Shown: positions 1 to 8,100, counted from the first letter of the stretch. The stretch is DNA of 46,803 bases from Streptomyces sp. NRRL S-350 (GCF_000719705.1 NZ_JOHO01000056.1:1-46803), one strand, 5' to 3'. Notes: generated from the letters alone by a model not told the origin. Program-made: numbers and translations.

Positions 1-1
1 G

Positions 2-310
2 GCGGGGTCGACCTTCTCGACGGTGGACCCGTCGCGGCTGCTCGACTCGCGTGCGGGCGTCGGCCGGCCGGGCGACGACAAGGTTTCGGCGAACGAGACG
101 GTGTCGCTGCAGGTGGCGGGCCGTGGCGGTGTGCCGCAGGGCGTGAAGGCCGTGGTCCTGAACGTCACGGTGACCGAGCCCGCGGGGGACGGTCATCTGA
201 CGGTGTGGCCGTCGGGGAGCGCTCAGCCGACGTCGTCCAACCTGAACTGGGTGGCCGGTCAGACGACGCCGAACCTGGTCGTGGTCCCGGTCGGGGCGGA
301 CGGCAAGGTT
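2..310 (+). pseudogene. 3' remnant of a secreted repeat protein (partial at left edge)
   Basis: The frame is open from the window edge and reads a domain of the same family as the three repeats in the secreted protein at 6066-7886. It has the RLLDSR opening, VVLNVTVTEP, LTVWPSG, SNLNWVAGQT and PNLVVVPVGADGKV in the right order. After about position 310 the similarity stops. The expected end of the repeat (a DFFN-type segment, then the hydrophobic VDLFGYY strand) is missing, and the frame runs through a terminator hairpin into antisense LLM sequence before stopping at 556. I therefore read it as a truncated copy rather than a functional C-terminus. How much lies upstream of the window cannot be seen. 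Confidence 0.6.
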
Positions 311-361
311 GGGGCTCGTAGGACGCCCCTCCCACCGGTCCCCACCGATGGACGGCACCCC

Positions 362-400
362 CGGCGCCGGTCTCCGAGACACCCTCGGAGGCCGGCGCCG
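362..400. terminator. Strong bidirectional hairpin
   Basis: A near-perfect hairpin: arm CGGCGCCGG, T, CTCCGAG (362-378) pairs with CTCGGAG, G, CCGGCGCCG (384-400) around a 5-nt loop. It gives about 17 paired positions including one T-G wobble. It sits between the repeat-protein remnant (+) and the stop of the LLM gene (-), where a convergent terminator is expected. There is no U-tract, which is usual for actinobacterial terminators. Confidence 0.7.
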
Positions 401-435
401 TCGTTCCCCGGCGCCCGCCGGAGGCCCCTGCACGA

Positions 436-1323
436 TCAACCCAACTGCGCGAGGCCCTCGGTGGCGATGCGCTCGAAGACGGCGAGGTCGTTCTCGAAGA
501 TCGAGTCCGGGACGGGCCAGTGGATCACGAGCTCGGTGACGCCCAGCTCCCGGTAGGTCCCGGCCCAGTCGACGAAGGCGTCCAGCGACTGGAGCGGCTT
601 CTCCGCCGTCGAGCCCTGGAGCAGCATCTTCTCCAGCGTCGCGACGTCCCGGCCCCTGGCCTCGCAGGCCGCCGTCAGCTTTGCGATCTGCTGCGCGATC
701 ACCCCGGGCGCCTCCTCGACCGGCACGTCCGCCGGCCCCTTCGGATCCCCGTACGTCACCCAGCCCTGCCCGTACTCCGCAGCCAGCCCCATCCCGCGCG
801 GGCCGGCCGCCGCCACGTAGAACGGCACCCTCGGCGTCTGCACGCAGCCGGGGGCGTTCCGCGCCTCGACCGCCGAGTAGTACCTGCCCTCCCGGGTGGT
901 GGCGTCGGTGCGCAGCAGCTCGTCCAGCAGCGGCAGGAACTCGCCGAACCGGTCCGCCCGCTCCTTCGGCGACCACGCCTGCTGCCCCAGCGCCGTCGCG
1001 TCGAAGCCCGTCCCGCCGGCGCCGATCCCCAGCGTCAGCCGGCCGCCGGACACGTCGTCCAGCGTGATCAACTCCTTCGCCAGCGTCACCGGGTGGCGGA
1101 AGTTCGGCGAGGTCACCAGCGTCCCGAGCCGGATCCGGTCGGTGGCGCACGCCGCCGCCGTCAGGGTCGGGATCGCCCCGAACCACGGCTCGTCGCGGAA
1201 GCTCCGCCAGGACAGGTGGTCGTAGGTGTACGCGGCGTGGAAGCCGAGCTCCTCGGCCCGCCGCCAGGTCTTCTGCCCCTCGCTCCACCGGTGGATGGGG
1301 AGGATCACCGTGCTCAGTCGCAT
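436..1323 (-). CDS. LLM-class F420-dependent oxidoreductase
   Basis: A 295-aa luciferase-like monooxygenase-fold protein that probably uses F420 or FMN. Family signs are the N-terminal HRWSEGQ and AEELGFHAAYTYDHL, the RIRLGTLVTSPNFRHPVTLAKE strand-helix, the GRLTLGIGAG turn, and YVAAAGPRGMGLAAEYGQGW near residue 180. Length is normal for F420-dependent LLM proteins (280-340 aa). The start ATG at 1323 gives the family N-terminus, with AGGG about 9 nt upstream. The substrate cannot be told. The first 206 nt of this gene recur as a decayed copy at 4671-4875 on the same strand. No partner gene is adjacent. Confidence 0.85.
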   Translation of the reverse strand: MRLSTVILPIHRWSEGQKTWRRAEELGFHAAYTYDHLSWRSFRDEPWFGAIPTLTAAACATDRIRLGTLVTSPNFRHPVTLAKELITLDDVSGGRLTLGIGAGGTGFDATALGQQAWSPKERADRFGEFLPLLDELLRTDATTREGRYYSAVEARNAPGCVQTPRVPFYVAAAGPRGMGLAAEYGQGWVTYGDPKGPADVPVEEAPGVIAQQIAKLTAACEARGRDVATLEKMLLQGSTAEKPLQSLDAFVDWAGTYRELGVTELVIHWPVPDSIFENDLAVFERIATEGLAQLG

Positions 1324-1403
1324 ACCGCCGACCCTACGGTAGCCGTCAGCGGCCGGCGCCGATCAGGACACGACCGCCGGCGCGGACCGGCCCCCTGTCG
1401 GAT

Positions 1404-2315
1404 TCAGCGCCACAGCCAGCTCAACAGGGTCGTCGCCGTGAACACCGTGCCCGACACCAGACAGACCGCGCGCCGGGTCAGCCACCCCGGGCCATCCAGC
1501 GGCCGGGACTGCGGGACCGGGGCCAGCAGCGCGTCCGCGAAGGCCCGGGCGGACGGCGGTCGGTCCGCCGGCTCGACGGACATCGCGGCCCGCAGCAGCA
1601 GGGCGACGTTCGGCGGGAGCTCCGTTCCGGCCGGGAGCGCCGGCAGCGTCGAGGCGGCCGGCTGGCCCGTCATCAGGGCTGTGGCGCGTCCGCCCGGGCC
1701 GAACGGCTTCTGCCCGGTCAGCAGCTCGTAGGCCACGACGGCCAGCGCGTACACGTCGGCCCTCCCGTCGAACCCGCCGCTCTGGAAGGCCTGTTCCGGC
1801 GCCATGTACGCGGGCGTGCCCGTGGTCACCGTCAGCCCGGACGCGTCGGCCAGCTGCTTCGCGCTGCCCAGATCCGCCACCAGCACCGCGGCGGGCGCGG
1901 GGCCGGCGGCGAGCAGCAGGTTGGACGGCTTGACGTCGCGGTGCACCACGCCCTCCTCGTGCAGGACCTGGACCGCGTAGCCCGCCTCAGCGGCCAGCCG
2001 CAGCGCCTCCTGCGGGTCGCACCGCCCGACCCGGTCCGCCAGGGTGCCGCCGCGCACGTAGTCCATGACGAAGTAGGGCCGGTCCTCCTGCACCCCGACG
2101 TCGTGCACCCGGACCACCCGCGGGCTGGCGATCCGGCGCAGCAGCCTCGCCTCCGCCAGGAACCGCTCGCGCACATCGGCGTTGGCGGCCCAGTTCTCGG
2201 CCAGCACCTTCACCGCGACCTCGGTGTCGAGCTCCGGGTCATAGGCCTTCCAGACCGTCGCGAAGGAGCCGGCTCCGAGCCGCTCCAGGAGGAGGTAACG
2301 GCCGAGCTTGCGCAT
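1404..2315 (-). CDS. Membrane-anchored Ser/Thr protein kinase without ectodomain
   Basis: A 303-aa Hanks-type kinase. The glycine loop LGAGSFATVW spans about residues 13-22, with the invariant Lys in VAVK at 36, the C-helix Glu near 55, the catalytic loop HRDVKPSN at 125-132, DLG in place of DFG at 148-150, then MAPEQ. The kinase domain fills almost the whole chain. The last 25 residues form one hydrophobic segment (AVCLVSGTVFTATTLL) ending in WLWR, so there is no extracellular sensor domain as in PASTA kinases. I chose ATG 2315 because it opens directly into the kinase fold; the frame is open further upstream but codes for nothing recognisable. It is divergent from the sigma factor at 2402 with only 86 nt between, which suggests joint control. 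Confidence 0.88.
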   Translation of the reverse strand: MRKLGRYLLLERLGAGSFATVWKAYDPELDTEVAVKVLAENWAANADVRERFLAEARLLRRIASPRVVRVHDVGVQEDRPYFVMDYVRGGTLADRVGRCDPQEALRLAAEAGYAVQVLHEEGVVHRDVKPSNLLLAAGPAPAAVLVADLGSAKQLADASGLTVTTGTPAYMAPEQAFQSGGFDGRADVYALAVVAYELLTGQKPFGPGGRATALMTGQPAASTLPALPAGTELPPNVALLLRAAMSVEPADRPPSARAFADALLAPVPQSRPLDGPGWLTRRAVCLVSGTVFTATTLLSWLWR

Positions 2316-2401
2316 GTGGCAGCATTCTGCCGGAGTCGCGGGGAGTGCGGAACTCCCGTTCGGCGGGCTGGATGCGGGCGGGACGAAACGGGGGGATCCG
2401 G

Positions 2402-2947
2402 ATGTTCGAGGACGGCGAGCTGGAACGGTTCGTGGCGGCCGCTCAGGCGGGAGACCCCGGGTCGATGGAGTACCTGCTGGCCAAGTTGCGGCCGGTGGTG
2501 CTGCGCCGCTGCTCGCGCTTCCTGCCCCACCACGCCGACGCGGAGGAGGCCGCACAGGACGCGCTGCTGTCCATCAGCAAGCACCTGGGGGAGTACGGCG
2601 GCCGCGGCTCCTTCCTGGGCTGGGTGACGGTGATCGCCTCGAACGCCGCCCGGTCCACGTACCGCTCGATGCGCCGGCGCGCCGAGGACAGCCACGCCGA
2701 CCTCCCCGAGTCCGTCGACCCGCGCACCACCAGCGTCATCGCCGGGACCCGGCTCGACGTGATGGAGGCGCTGGCCGCGCTGGAGCAGCGGCACCCCGCC
2801 CTGGTGGAGGCCTTCGTGCTGCGCGACCTCGGCGACCTGACCTACATCCAGGTGGCCGAGGTGCTGGACGCCCCGTTGAGCACGGTCAAGGACCGCATCC
2901 ACAAGGCCCGCAGCTTCATGCGCGAGCGCCTGGCCACCGGTCTGTGA
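2402..2947 (+). CDS. ECF-like RNA polymerase sigma factor
   Basis: A 181-aa sigma-70 family protein with region 2 (about residues 20-85: LLAKLRPVVLRRC, ADAEEAAQDALLSISKHL, GSFLGWVTVIASNAARSTYRS) and region 4 (about 125-175: LAALEQRHPALVEAFVLRDLGDLTYIQVAEVLDAPLSTVKDRIHKAR, a helix-turn-helix). The start at 2402 is preceded by GGGGGG; an in-frame ATG at 2345 gives a non-family extension. The stop overlaps the GTG of the next gene (GTGA), so the downstream membrane protein is translationally coupled, an arrangement typical of sigma/anti-sigma pairs. The downstream protein is not a recognisable anti-sigma factor. Being divergent from a kinase suggests phosphorylation-linked control, which is inference. 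Confidence 0.85.
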   Translation: MFEDGELERFVAAAQAGDPGSMEYLLAKLRPVVLRRCSRFLPHHADAEEAAQDALLSISKHLGEYGGRGSFLGWVTVIASNAARSTYRSMRRRAEDSHADLPESVDPRTTSVIAGTRLDVMEALAALEQRHPALVEAFVLRDLGDLTYIQVAEVLDAPLSTVKDRIHKARSFMRERLATGL

Positions 2948-3798
2948 ACGACCGTCCTGCGGCGGGCGGCGGCCGCGTCGTCGTCCGGCCCCGGTCCGCC
3001 GTCGCCGCCCTGGTGGCAGCCTCCGCGCTCGGGCTGGTGGCCGGCCGGTTCGTCCTGCCGGCGCCCCCCGGCGCCACCGCGCACCCGACAGCACGGCCGG
3101 ATGCCGCGGTCGGCGGGGCGTCCCAGGGCGCGTCCGCTCCCGCGACGCCCGGCGGGTCCGTCCCGACGCCCGGGTCCTCGGCCTCCGGCTCCGCCTCGCC
3201 GACCGGTGCGACCGGTGCGACCGGGCCGGTGACGACCGCGAACCTTCTGGAGCCCGCGGCGTTCAGCCCGGACGTCGGCGTCGAGCGGATCCACGTCACC
3301 GACCGGTACGGCGACGGGAACTACGCCAACGCGGCCTGCACCGGCGAGAAGACCCTCACTCAGACCCTGGGCGGGCGCGGTGCCCACTTCCGCGGACTCA
3401 TGACCGGCCGCACCAGCCCGGACGACCCCACCGTGGCCGGCGAGAGCGGCGGCCAGGTCGCCCGCGAGGTCGCCGCCGAGGCCCAGAGCCCTTCCCTGGC
3501 GCAGAACTACAGCGAACGCCTGCTGCTGGAGGAGGTGCCCTGCCAGGAGGCGACACCAGGGCACTGGGTCTACGGAAAGACCACGACGCTGCAGCTCGGC
3601 CCGGACGTCACCGCGCGATGGATGGGCACCTACCAGGGATCGCTCAACACCACCGGCACTGCGCCCGAGGGCAGGGAGCCCTGCGGCGGCATCGCCGTGC
3701 TGCGCAGCGGCAACCACTACGGAGTGCTGGAGGTGGAGGCCTGCCTGGGGACGGCCGCGATGGACCGCGTCGTCAGGACCGCTCTGTCACAGCTGTGA
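2944..3798 (+). CDS. Membrane-anchored secreted-domain protein coupled to the sigma factor
   Basis: A 284-aa protein starting at the GTG that overlaps the sigma factor stop. A short cytoplasmic segment (about 17 aa) is followed by one hydrophobic helix (AVAALVAASALGLVAGRFVL, about residues 17-37), a low-complexity Ala/Gly/Ser/Pro/Thr linker to about residue 100, and a globular ectodomain. That domain is a paralogue of the next gene: shared landmarks are CTGEKT, PCQE...GHWVYG, VTARWMGTYQG and GGIAVLRSG. It carries four cysteines, in the CTGE, PCQE, EPCGG and EACLG segments. I know no named function. The cytoplasmic tail is short for a classical anti-sigma domain. The context suggests an envelope sensor or co-factor of the sigma factor and kinase. 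Confidence 0.7.
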   Translation: MNDRPAAGGGRVVVRPRSAVAALVAASALGLVAGRFVLPAPPGATAHPTARPDAAVGGASQGASAPATPGGSVPTPGSSASGSASPTGATGATGPVTTANLLEPAAFSPDVGVERIHVTDRYGDGNYANAACTGEKTLTQTLGGRGAHFRGLMTGRTSPDDPTVAGESGGQVAREVAAEAQSPSLAQNYSERLLLEEVPCQEATPGHWVYGKTTTLQLGPDVTARWMGTYQGSLNTTGTAPEGREPCGGIAVLRSGNHYGVLEVEACLGTAAMDRVVRTALSQL

Positions 3799-3893
3799 AA
3801 CAGCCGGTCAGGGACTCCGACTTTCCCTCCGGAGGCGGCATCTCCCCGGTTGTACGAGGACGCAGCAGGCGTCCCGACCAGCAGGGGGACCAG

Positions 3894-4565
3894 ATGACCG
3901 AGAACCAGACCGTCCAGAAGTCCGTTCGCCGCAACCGGCTCGCCGCCGCGGCCTGCTTCGCCGCCGCACTGATCACGGCCGGCGTCGTCGGCACCCAGTC
4001 GGCCGCCGCCGACGGGGCCGCGCAGCGCGACGCGGTCGCCGCCCGCTCGACCGCGGTCGCCGCGCCCGGACTCGGCTCCGCCCGCCTCGTCCAGAGCGAG
4101 GACTTCCAGAAGGGCATGAACCCGGCCGGCGCGACCATCTCGCTGACCGGACGCGAGGGGCTGTCCGCCTGCTCCGGCGAGGAGACGATGCGCGACCTGA
4201 CCAAGGGTCAGGCCACCGGCTACGCGTCCGTGACCTGGACCTTCGAGACCCCCGGCATGCTGAGGGAGTCGGCCGCGAGCGCCCCCACCGGGACCACGGC
4301 CGCCACCTGGGAGAAGCAGCTCGTCGCGCTCGTCGAGGTCTGCCAGGACGAGCCCGCCGGCCACTGGCACTACGGCGCGGCCCACACCCTGACCGTCACC
4401 GGCGGCACCGCCCGCTGGTACCCGGCCTACAACGGCGACGGCGGCGCCGCCGGCGGGGTCGCGGTCCTGCGCAGCGGCACCAAGGTCGCCATCGTCGAGG
4501 TCCCCGGCGAGCCCGCCTCCGTCGAAGGCGTCGCCACCGCGGCACTGAAGCGCCTCTCCTCCTGA
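3894..4565 (+). CDS. Secreted paralogue of the preceding ectodomain
   Basis: A 223-aa exported protein. The N-terminus has a basic stretch (VRRNR), a hydrophobic core (LAAAACFAAALITAGVVG) and a probable signal-peptidase site around QSAAADG, so it should be released. The mature part matches the ectodomain of the protein at 2944-3798: CSGEET, VCQDEPAGHWHYG, TARWYPAYNGD, GGVAVLRSGTK and a closing VEV strand. It keeps only two of the four cysteines (CSGEE and VCQDE), so one disulfide is plausible. AGGGGGA lies about 5 nt before the ATG. The gap of 95 nt and the terminator that follows fit an operon of sigma factor, anchored protein and soluble protein. The function is unknown. Confidence 0.7.
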   Translation: MTENQTVQKSVRRNRLAAAACFAAALITAGVVGTQSAAADGAAQRDAVAARSTAVAAPGLGSARLVQSEDFQKGMNPAGATISLTGREGLSACSGEETMRDLTKGQATGYASVTWTFETPGMLRESAASAPTGTTAATWEKQLVALVEVCQDEPAGHWHYGAAHTLTVTGGTARWYPAYNGDGGAAGGVAVLRSGTKVAIVEVPGEPASVEGVATAALKRLSS

Positions 4566-4576
4566 ACGGCGGCCCC

Positions 4577-4602
4577 GCTCCGCCCGCGCCGCCGGGCGGA
4601 GC
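4577..4602 (+). terminator. Terminator hairpin of the sigma operon
   Basis: A perfect 10-bp stem, GCTCCGCCCG (4577-4586) and CGGGCGGAGC (4593-4602), around a 6-nt loop, 11 nt after the stop of the secreted paralogue. It closes the operon that begins at 2402. Confidence 0.75.
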
Positions 4603-4670
4603 CGGCCCCGGACGTCGAAGAGGCTCGCCCGCCCAGGGGGACGGGTGAACGAGGCTTGACCGAGGGGGCG

Positions 4671-4875
4671 AGCGTCCCGAGCCGGATCCGGTCGGTGGCG
4701 CACGCCGCCGCCGTCAGGGTCGGGACCGCCCCGAACCACGGCTCGTCCCGGAACGACCGCCAGGACAGGGGGTCGTAGGTGTCCGCGGCATGGAACCCGA
4801 GCTCCTCGGCCCGCCGCCAGGTCTTCTGCCCCTCGCTCACCGGTGAATGGGGAGGATCACGGTGCTCAGTCGCAT
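4671..4875 (-). pseudogene. Decayed duplicate of the 5' end of the LLM oxidoreductase gene
   Basis: This stretch aligns with 1118-1323, the first 206 nt of the intact LLM gene, with about a dozen differences by eye. A single-base deletion near 4844 shifts the frame after MRLSTVILPIHR; the second frame then continues with SEGQKTWRRAEELGFHAADTYD through CATDRIRLGT. Similarity ends abruptly at 4671, in the middle of the fold, and trails off at about 4893 in the upstream region. It cannot make a working enzyme. It lies on the same strand as the intact gene, about 3.55 kb away, so the kinase/sigma cassette is flanked by direct copies of this block. Confidence 0.85.
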
Positions 4876-4973
4876 GGCAGCGACCTTACGAAGCTCTGCG
4901 GCACCCGGGTCCGGCTGATCGCGGTCTGAGCGGAGCGGGCCCGGGACGGCCGCTGCTTCCGACGGCACCGGAC

Positions 4974-5897
4974 CTACGCGGGCCTGGCGGTGGGTGAGAG
5001 CCCGCCGACCGGACGGGGGTTGCGGGTCGGGGTGCCGAGCAGCCGGCTCATCGTCGCGGCGGCGCGGACGGCCGCGTCGCCGCAGCAGTTGTTGAACAGG
5101 ACGTGGACCTCGCGGGCCCGGTCGGCCATGGCGTGGACGGCCGGCGTCCAGGACGAGAGCTCTTCGGGGGTGTAGCGGTGGCGGAACCGCTCCTCCTTCG
5201 ACCCCGTCCCCCAGGCGCGGTTGCGGCCGTGGAAGCGGACCACCGCGAGCCGGGCGGAGGTGACCGGAGTGACCGGCGGGATGGAGGTGGGGAGCGACTG
5301 CGCCGTGTCCACGGCCACGGCGGCCAGGTCCAGCTCCGCCAACAGGCCGCGGGTGGAGGCGAGACGGCCCGGCTGCCACCAGTCGGGGTGCCGGAACTCC
5401 ACGGCCACCGGCCAGCCCTCGGTGCGCTCCCGGCACTGGCGGAGCACCGACGTGGCCGACGCGCCCGGGGCCAGCCACGGGGGGAACTGGAAGAGGAGCG
5501 TCCCCAGGCGGTCCGACCGGCGCAGCGGTTCGAGGGCCCCGCTGAAACGGCGCCACACCTCGTCCAGCAGCTCCGGGTCCGCCGCCGCTCGACCGGGCCG
5601 CCGGCCGGGAGCCGGCCGCAGATCGGCGGGCAGTGCGCCGGGCCGGGTCGGATGCCCGGTCAGCAGCGAGAACGCCTTCACGTCGAACCGGAAGCCGGTC
5701 GGCGAACGCTCCACCCAGAGCGTGCTGTTACGCGTACTGGGCATCGAGTAGTAGGTGGCGTCCACCTCGACCACCGGGAACTCCGTGGTGTAGTACCGCA
5801 GTCTGTCCTCCGCGCTGCGGTGGCCTTCCGGGTACCAGCCGCTGGACAGCAGCTCCTGGTCCGTCCATGAACACGCGCCGACGAGAATGTCTCCCAT
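4974..5897 (-). CDS. DUF72 family protein
   Basis: A 307-aa protein with the marks of the DUF72 (YecE-like) TIM-barrel family: the opening ILVGACSWTD, the GWYPEG segment, EFPVVEVDATYYSMPS, FRFDVKAFSLLTGH, LLFQFPPWL, WPVAVEFRHPDWW, VVRFHGRNRAWG and VHVLFNNCCGD near the C-terminus. The family is widespread, with no firmly assigned reaction. ATG 5897 puts ILVGACSW at residue 4, as expected. It is divergent from the secreted repeat protein at 6066, with a 168-nt shared promoter region. Confidence 0.88.
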   Translation of the reverse strand: MGDILVGACSWTDQELLSSGWYPEGHRSAEDRLRYYTTEFPVVEVDATYYSMPSTRNSTLWVERSPTGFRFDVKAFSLLTGHPTRPGALPADLRPAPGRRPGRAAADPELLDEVWRRFSGALEPLRRSDRLGTLLFQFPPWLAPGASATSVLRQCRERTEGWPVAVEFRHPDWWQPGRLASTRGLLAELDLAAVAVDTAQSLPTSIPPVTPVTSARLAVVRFHGRNRAWGTGSKEERFRHRYTPEELSSWTPAVHAMADRAREVHVLFNNCCGDAAVRAAATMSRLLGTPTRNPRPVGGLSPTARPA

Positions 5898-5963
5898 GGC
5901 GCCCGTCTTCCCGGCCCCGGGCTGCCCATTCCGCCCGGTCACGGGGGTGTCGGCGGCGGCCGC

Positions 5964-5969
5964 TAGGAT
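5964..5969 (+). promoter_or_regulatory. Possible -10 element of the secreted repeat protein
   Basis: TAGGAT in the divergent region, about 96 nt upstream of the ATG at 6066, fits the Streptomyces TANNNT -10 pattern. No convincing -35 hexamer lies 16-19 nt upstream, so this is weak. Confidence 0.3.
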
Positions 5970-6065
5970 CTGGGCGCATTTCCGCGGGGGTGGTCTCTGG
6001 AGCGTCGGGCTCCGCCATGCCCCACCCGATGGTGTCGAAGTCCCCCCCATGAAGGACGGCAAGGC

Positions 6066-7886
6066 ATGACCAGAGACATATCCAGGAACCGCCGGCTGCG
6101 GCGTGCCACCGCGGTGGCCCTGACGGCGGTGACGGGGTTGGCGGCGGCCGGCTTGGCGGCGCCCGCCGCTTCGGCTGACGCCGGGTCGGCTTCCGCGCCG
6201 TCGCAGCAGTCGGCCGGCGGCATCTCGATCGGGGACGTGTCGTTCCAGCGCCAGGTGCCGCCGAACGGGGGCGGGGTGCCGGTGTCGTTCCCGGTGTCCG
6301 ACTCGGTCGCGATCTCCAAGGTCACGGTGACGGCGCACGGGCCGGCCGTTCCGGGGTGCGCACCGACGGCGTCCACCACGCTTGCGGACGGCACCTTGTC
6401 GACGACGGTCTCGCTGAACCTGCCGTTCGCCGCCGCGTCCACCACCGACGGCGCCAACGGCCCGCTGCCGACGGGGTGCCAGGCCGGCCTGTACGCGCTG
6501 GAGATCGCCGTGACGGACGCCGACGGCGTGCACAGCTTCGGCGCGGTCGGGACTCCGCTGGCCAAGCCGCTGGACGTCTCGGTGGGCATCGCGGGCACCT
6601 TCGTCCCGACGGCGCCGCAGCGCGTGCTCGACACCCGCAGCGGTGGCACGCTGGCGGCCCGCAGCGCCGGGTCGCTGAAGGTCGCCGGCGTCGCGGGTGT
6701 CCCGGCCGATGCCGTCGCCGTCGTCATGAACGTCACCGCGACGGAGGCGAAGGACGCCGGGTTCGTCACCGTCTACCCGACCGGGCAGCCCGTGCCGACC
6801 GCCTCCAGCCTGAACCACGCCAAGGGCCAGACCATCCCCAACGCGGTGACGGTCCAGCTGGGCGCGGGCGGCGCGGTCAGCATGCTCAACGGCTCGGACG
6901 GCAACCTGGACCTGGTCGCCGACGTCGTCGGCTACTACGTCCCGGACACCACCGGCTCCGTCTACACCGGCCTCAGCCCCCGGCGCGCCCTGGACACCCG
7001 CCCCGCCCACGTGCCGGCCCGCGGCACGGTCACCGTGGACCTGTGCACCACGGCCGGGCTCCCGGCCGCGGCCACGGCCGCGGCGCTCAACGTCACCGTC
7101 ACCGACCCGCAGGACGCGGGCTTCCTGACGGTCTACCCGCACGGGCAGTCGCGGCCGGACGCCTCCAGCCTCAACTTCACGGCGGGGCAGACGATCGCCA
7201 ACACGGCCGTCGCCCGCCTGGGCAGCGGCTGTTCGGTGGACATCTTCAGCTCGGCTTTCGCGCCGGTCGACATCGTGGTCGACGCCTCCGGCTACTTCGT
7301 CCCGGACACGAGCGGCCAGACCACCGACGGTGTGCTGGTGACCGTCGCGCCGGAGCGGCTGTACGACAGCCGGGACACCGGCTCGCCGATCGCCGGCGGC
7401 ACCTCCATGGTCGGCTGGGGCCTGCAGCCGCGGGACTGGGGGATCGGCTCGCTGCTGCTCAACGTGACGGCGACCAACCCGACCGAGGACAGCTTCATCA
7501 CCGTGTACCCCGACGGCGGGCCGGTGGACTCCGGCCCGACCGGTGCCGGGCTGTCGGACGCCTCCAACCTGAACTTCACCGCGGGCCAGACCATCCCCAA
7601 CATGGTCAACGCCACGGTGGGGGCCAACGGTTACGTCGACTTCTTCAACCACGTCGGCAGCACCGACATCGTGGTGGACCTGTTCGGGTTCTACACCACG
7701 AGCAGCGGCGCGAAGCCGTTCTCCGCCTCTGCCGCTCCTGCCGCTCCTGCTGCTCCGGCCGCCGGCGCGCCGTCCGCGAAGGTGCAGGCCGCTCCGGCGC
7801 CGTCCGCGGCCGAGGGCGGGACCGCGGCGTCGAGCCCGTTCCGGCTGCCCTTCGTGGCCGCCACCCGGACCGCCGCCCGTCCCTGA
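6066..7886 (+). CDS. Large secreted protein with three repeats
   Basis: A 606-aa exported protein. A signal peptide (RRLRRATAVALTAVTGLAAAGLAAPAASA, cleavage around residue 38) is followed by an N-terminal domain to about residue 175 with two cysteines (VPGCAP, PTGCQA). Three homologous repeats of 110-130 aa follow, each starting with a P..R.LDTR/YDSR turn, passing through NVT.T...D.F.TVYP, S.LN...GQTI.N, and ending in a D.VVD..GYY strand. The tail is Ala/Pro-rich and unstructured. The repeats are probably beta-rich cell-surface modules common in actinobacterial exported proteins. No catalytic motif is visible. AAGG lies just before the ATG. A truncated relative of one repeat sits at the left edge. 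Confidence 0.8.
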   Translation: MTRDISRNRRLRRATAVALTAVTGLAAAGLAAPAASADAGSASAPSQQSAGGISIGDVSFQRQVPPNGGGVPVSFPVSDSVAISKVTVTAHGPAVPGCAPTASTTLADGTLSTTVSLNLPFAAASTTDGANGPLPTGCQAGLYALEIAVTDADGVHSFGAVGTPLAKPLDVSVGIAGTFVPTAPQRVLDTRSGGTLAARSAGSLKVAGVAGVPADAVAVVMNVTATEAKDAGFVTVYPTGQPVPTASSLNHAKGQTIPNAVTVQLGAGGAVSMLNGSDGNLDLVADVVGYYVPDTTGSVYTGLSPRRALDTRPAHVPARGTVTVDLCTTAGLPAAATAAALNVTVTDPQDAGFLTVYPHGQSRPDASSLNFTAGQTIANTAVARLGSGCSVDIFSSAFAPVDIVVDASGYFVPDTSGQTTDGVLVTVAPERLYDSRDTGSPIAGGTSMVGWGLQPRDWGIGSLLLNVTATNPTEDSFITVYPDGGPVDSGPTGAGLSDASNLNFTAGQTIPNMVNATVGANGYVDFFNHVGSTDIVVDLFGFYTTSSGAKPFSASAAPAAPAAPAAGAPSAKVQAAPAPSAAEGGTAASSPFRLPFVAATRTAARP

Positions 7887-7899
7887 CCCTCCCCGACCC

Positions 7900-7931
7900 G
7901 CGGGTGCCGCCCCTTGTGGGGTGGCACCCGC
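7900..7931 (+). terminator. Terminator hairpin
   Basis: GCGGGTGCCGCCCC (7900-7913) pairs with GGGGTGGCACCCGC (7918-7931) around a TTGT loop: 14 pairs with one G-T wobble. It starts 13 nt after the stop of the secreted repeat protein. Confidence 0.8.
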
Positions 7932-8042
7932 TGCCGTTTCCGGCGGGCACGCCGGTGCGTGCAGGCCGGCCGGTGCGAGCCGTGCGCCGGTGCGCGCGGT
8001 GTGCCGGCGGGACCGTGCTCGGGGAGGCGTCGGTGGCAGGCG

Positions 8043-8048
8043 CTAGTC
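8043..8048 (+). promoter_or_regulatory. Possible -10 element of the lipoprotein gene
   Basis: TAGTCT, 52 nt upstream of the lipoprotein start at 8101, matches the TANNNT pattern. No good -35 is visible. Confidence 0.3.
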
Positions 8049-8100
8049 TGTCCGCCGCACCGCCAATCTGATCATGCGTTACAACGGGGGTTCCTTCGTC

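Noticed and set aside
2349..2354. GGAACT as an ECF-type -35 for autoregulation of the sigma factor.
   Set aside because: No matching -10 (CGTC-like) occurs at the right spacing.
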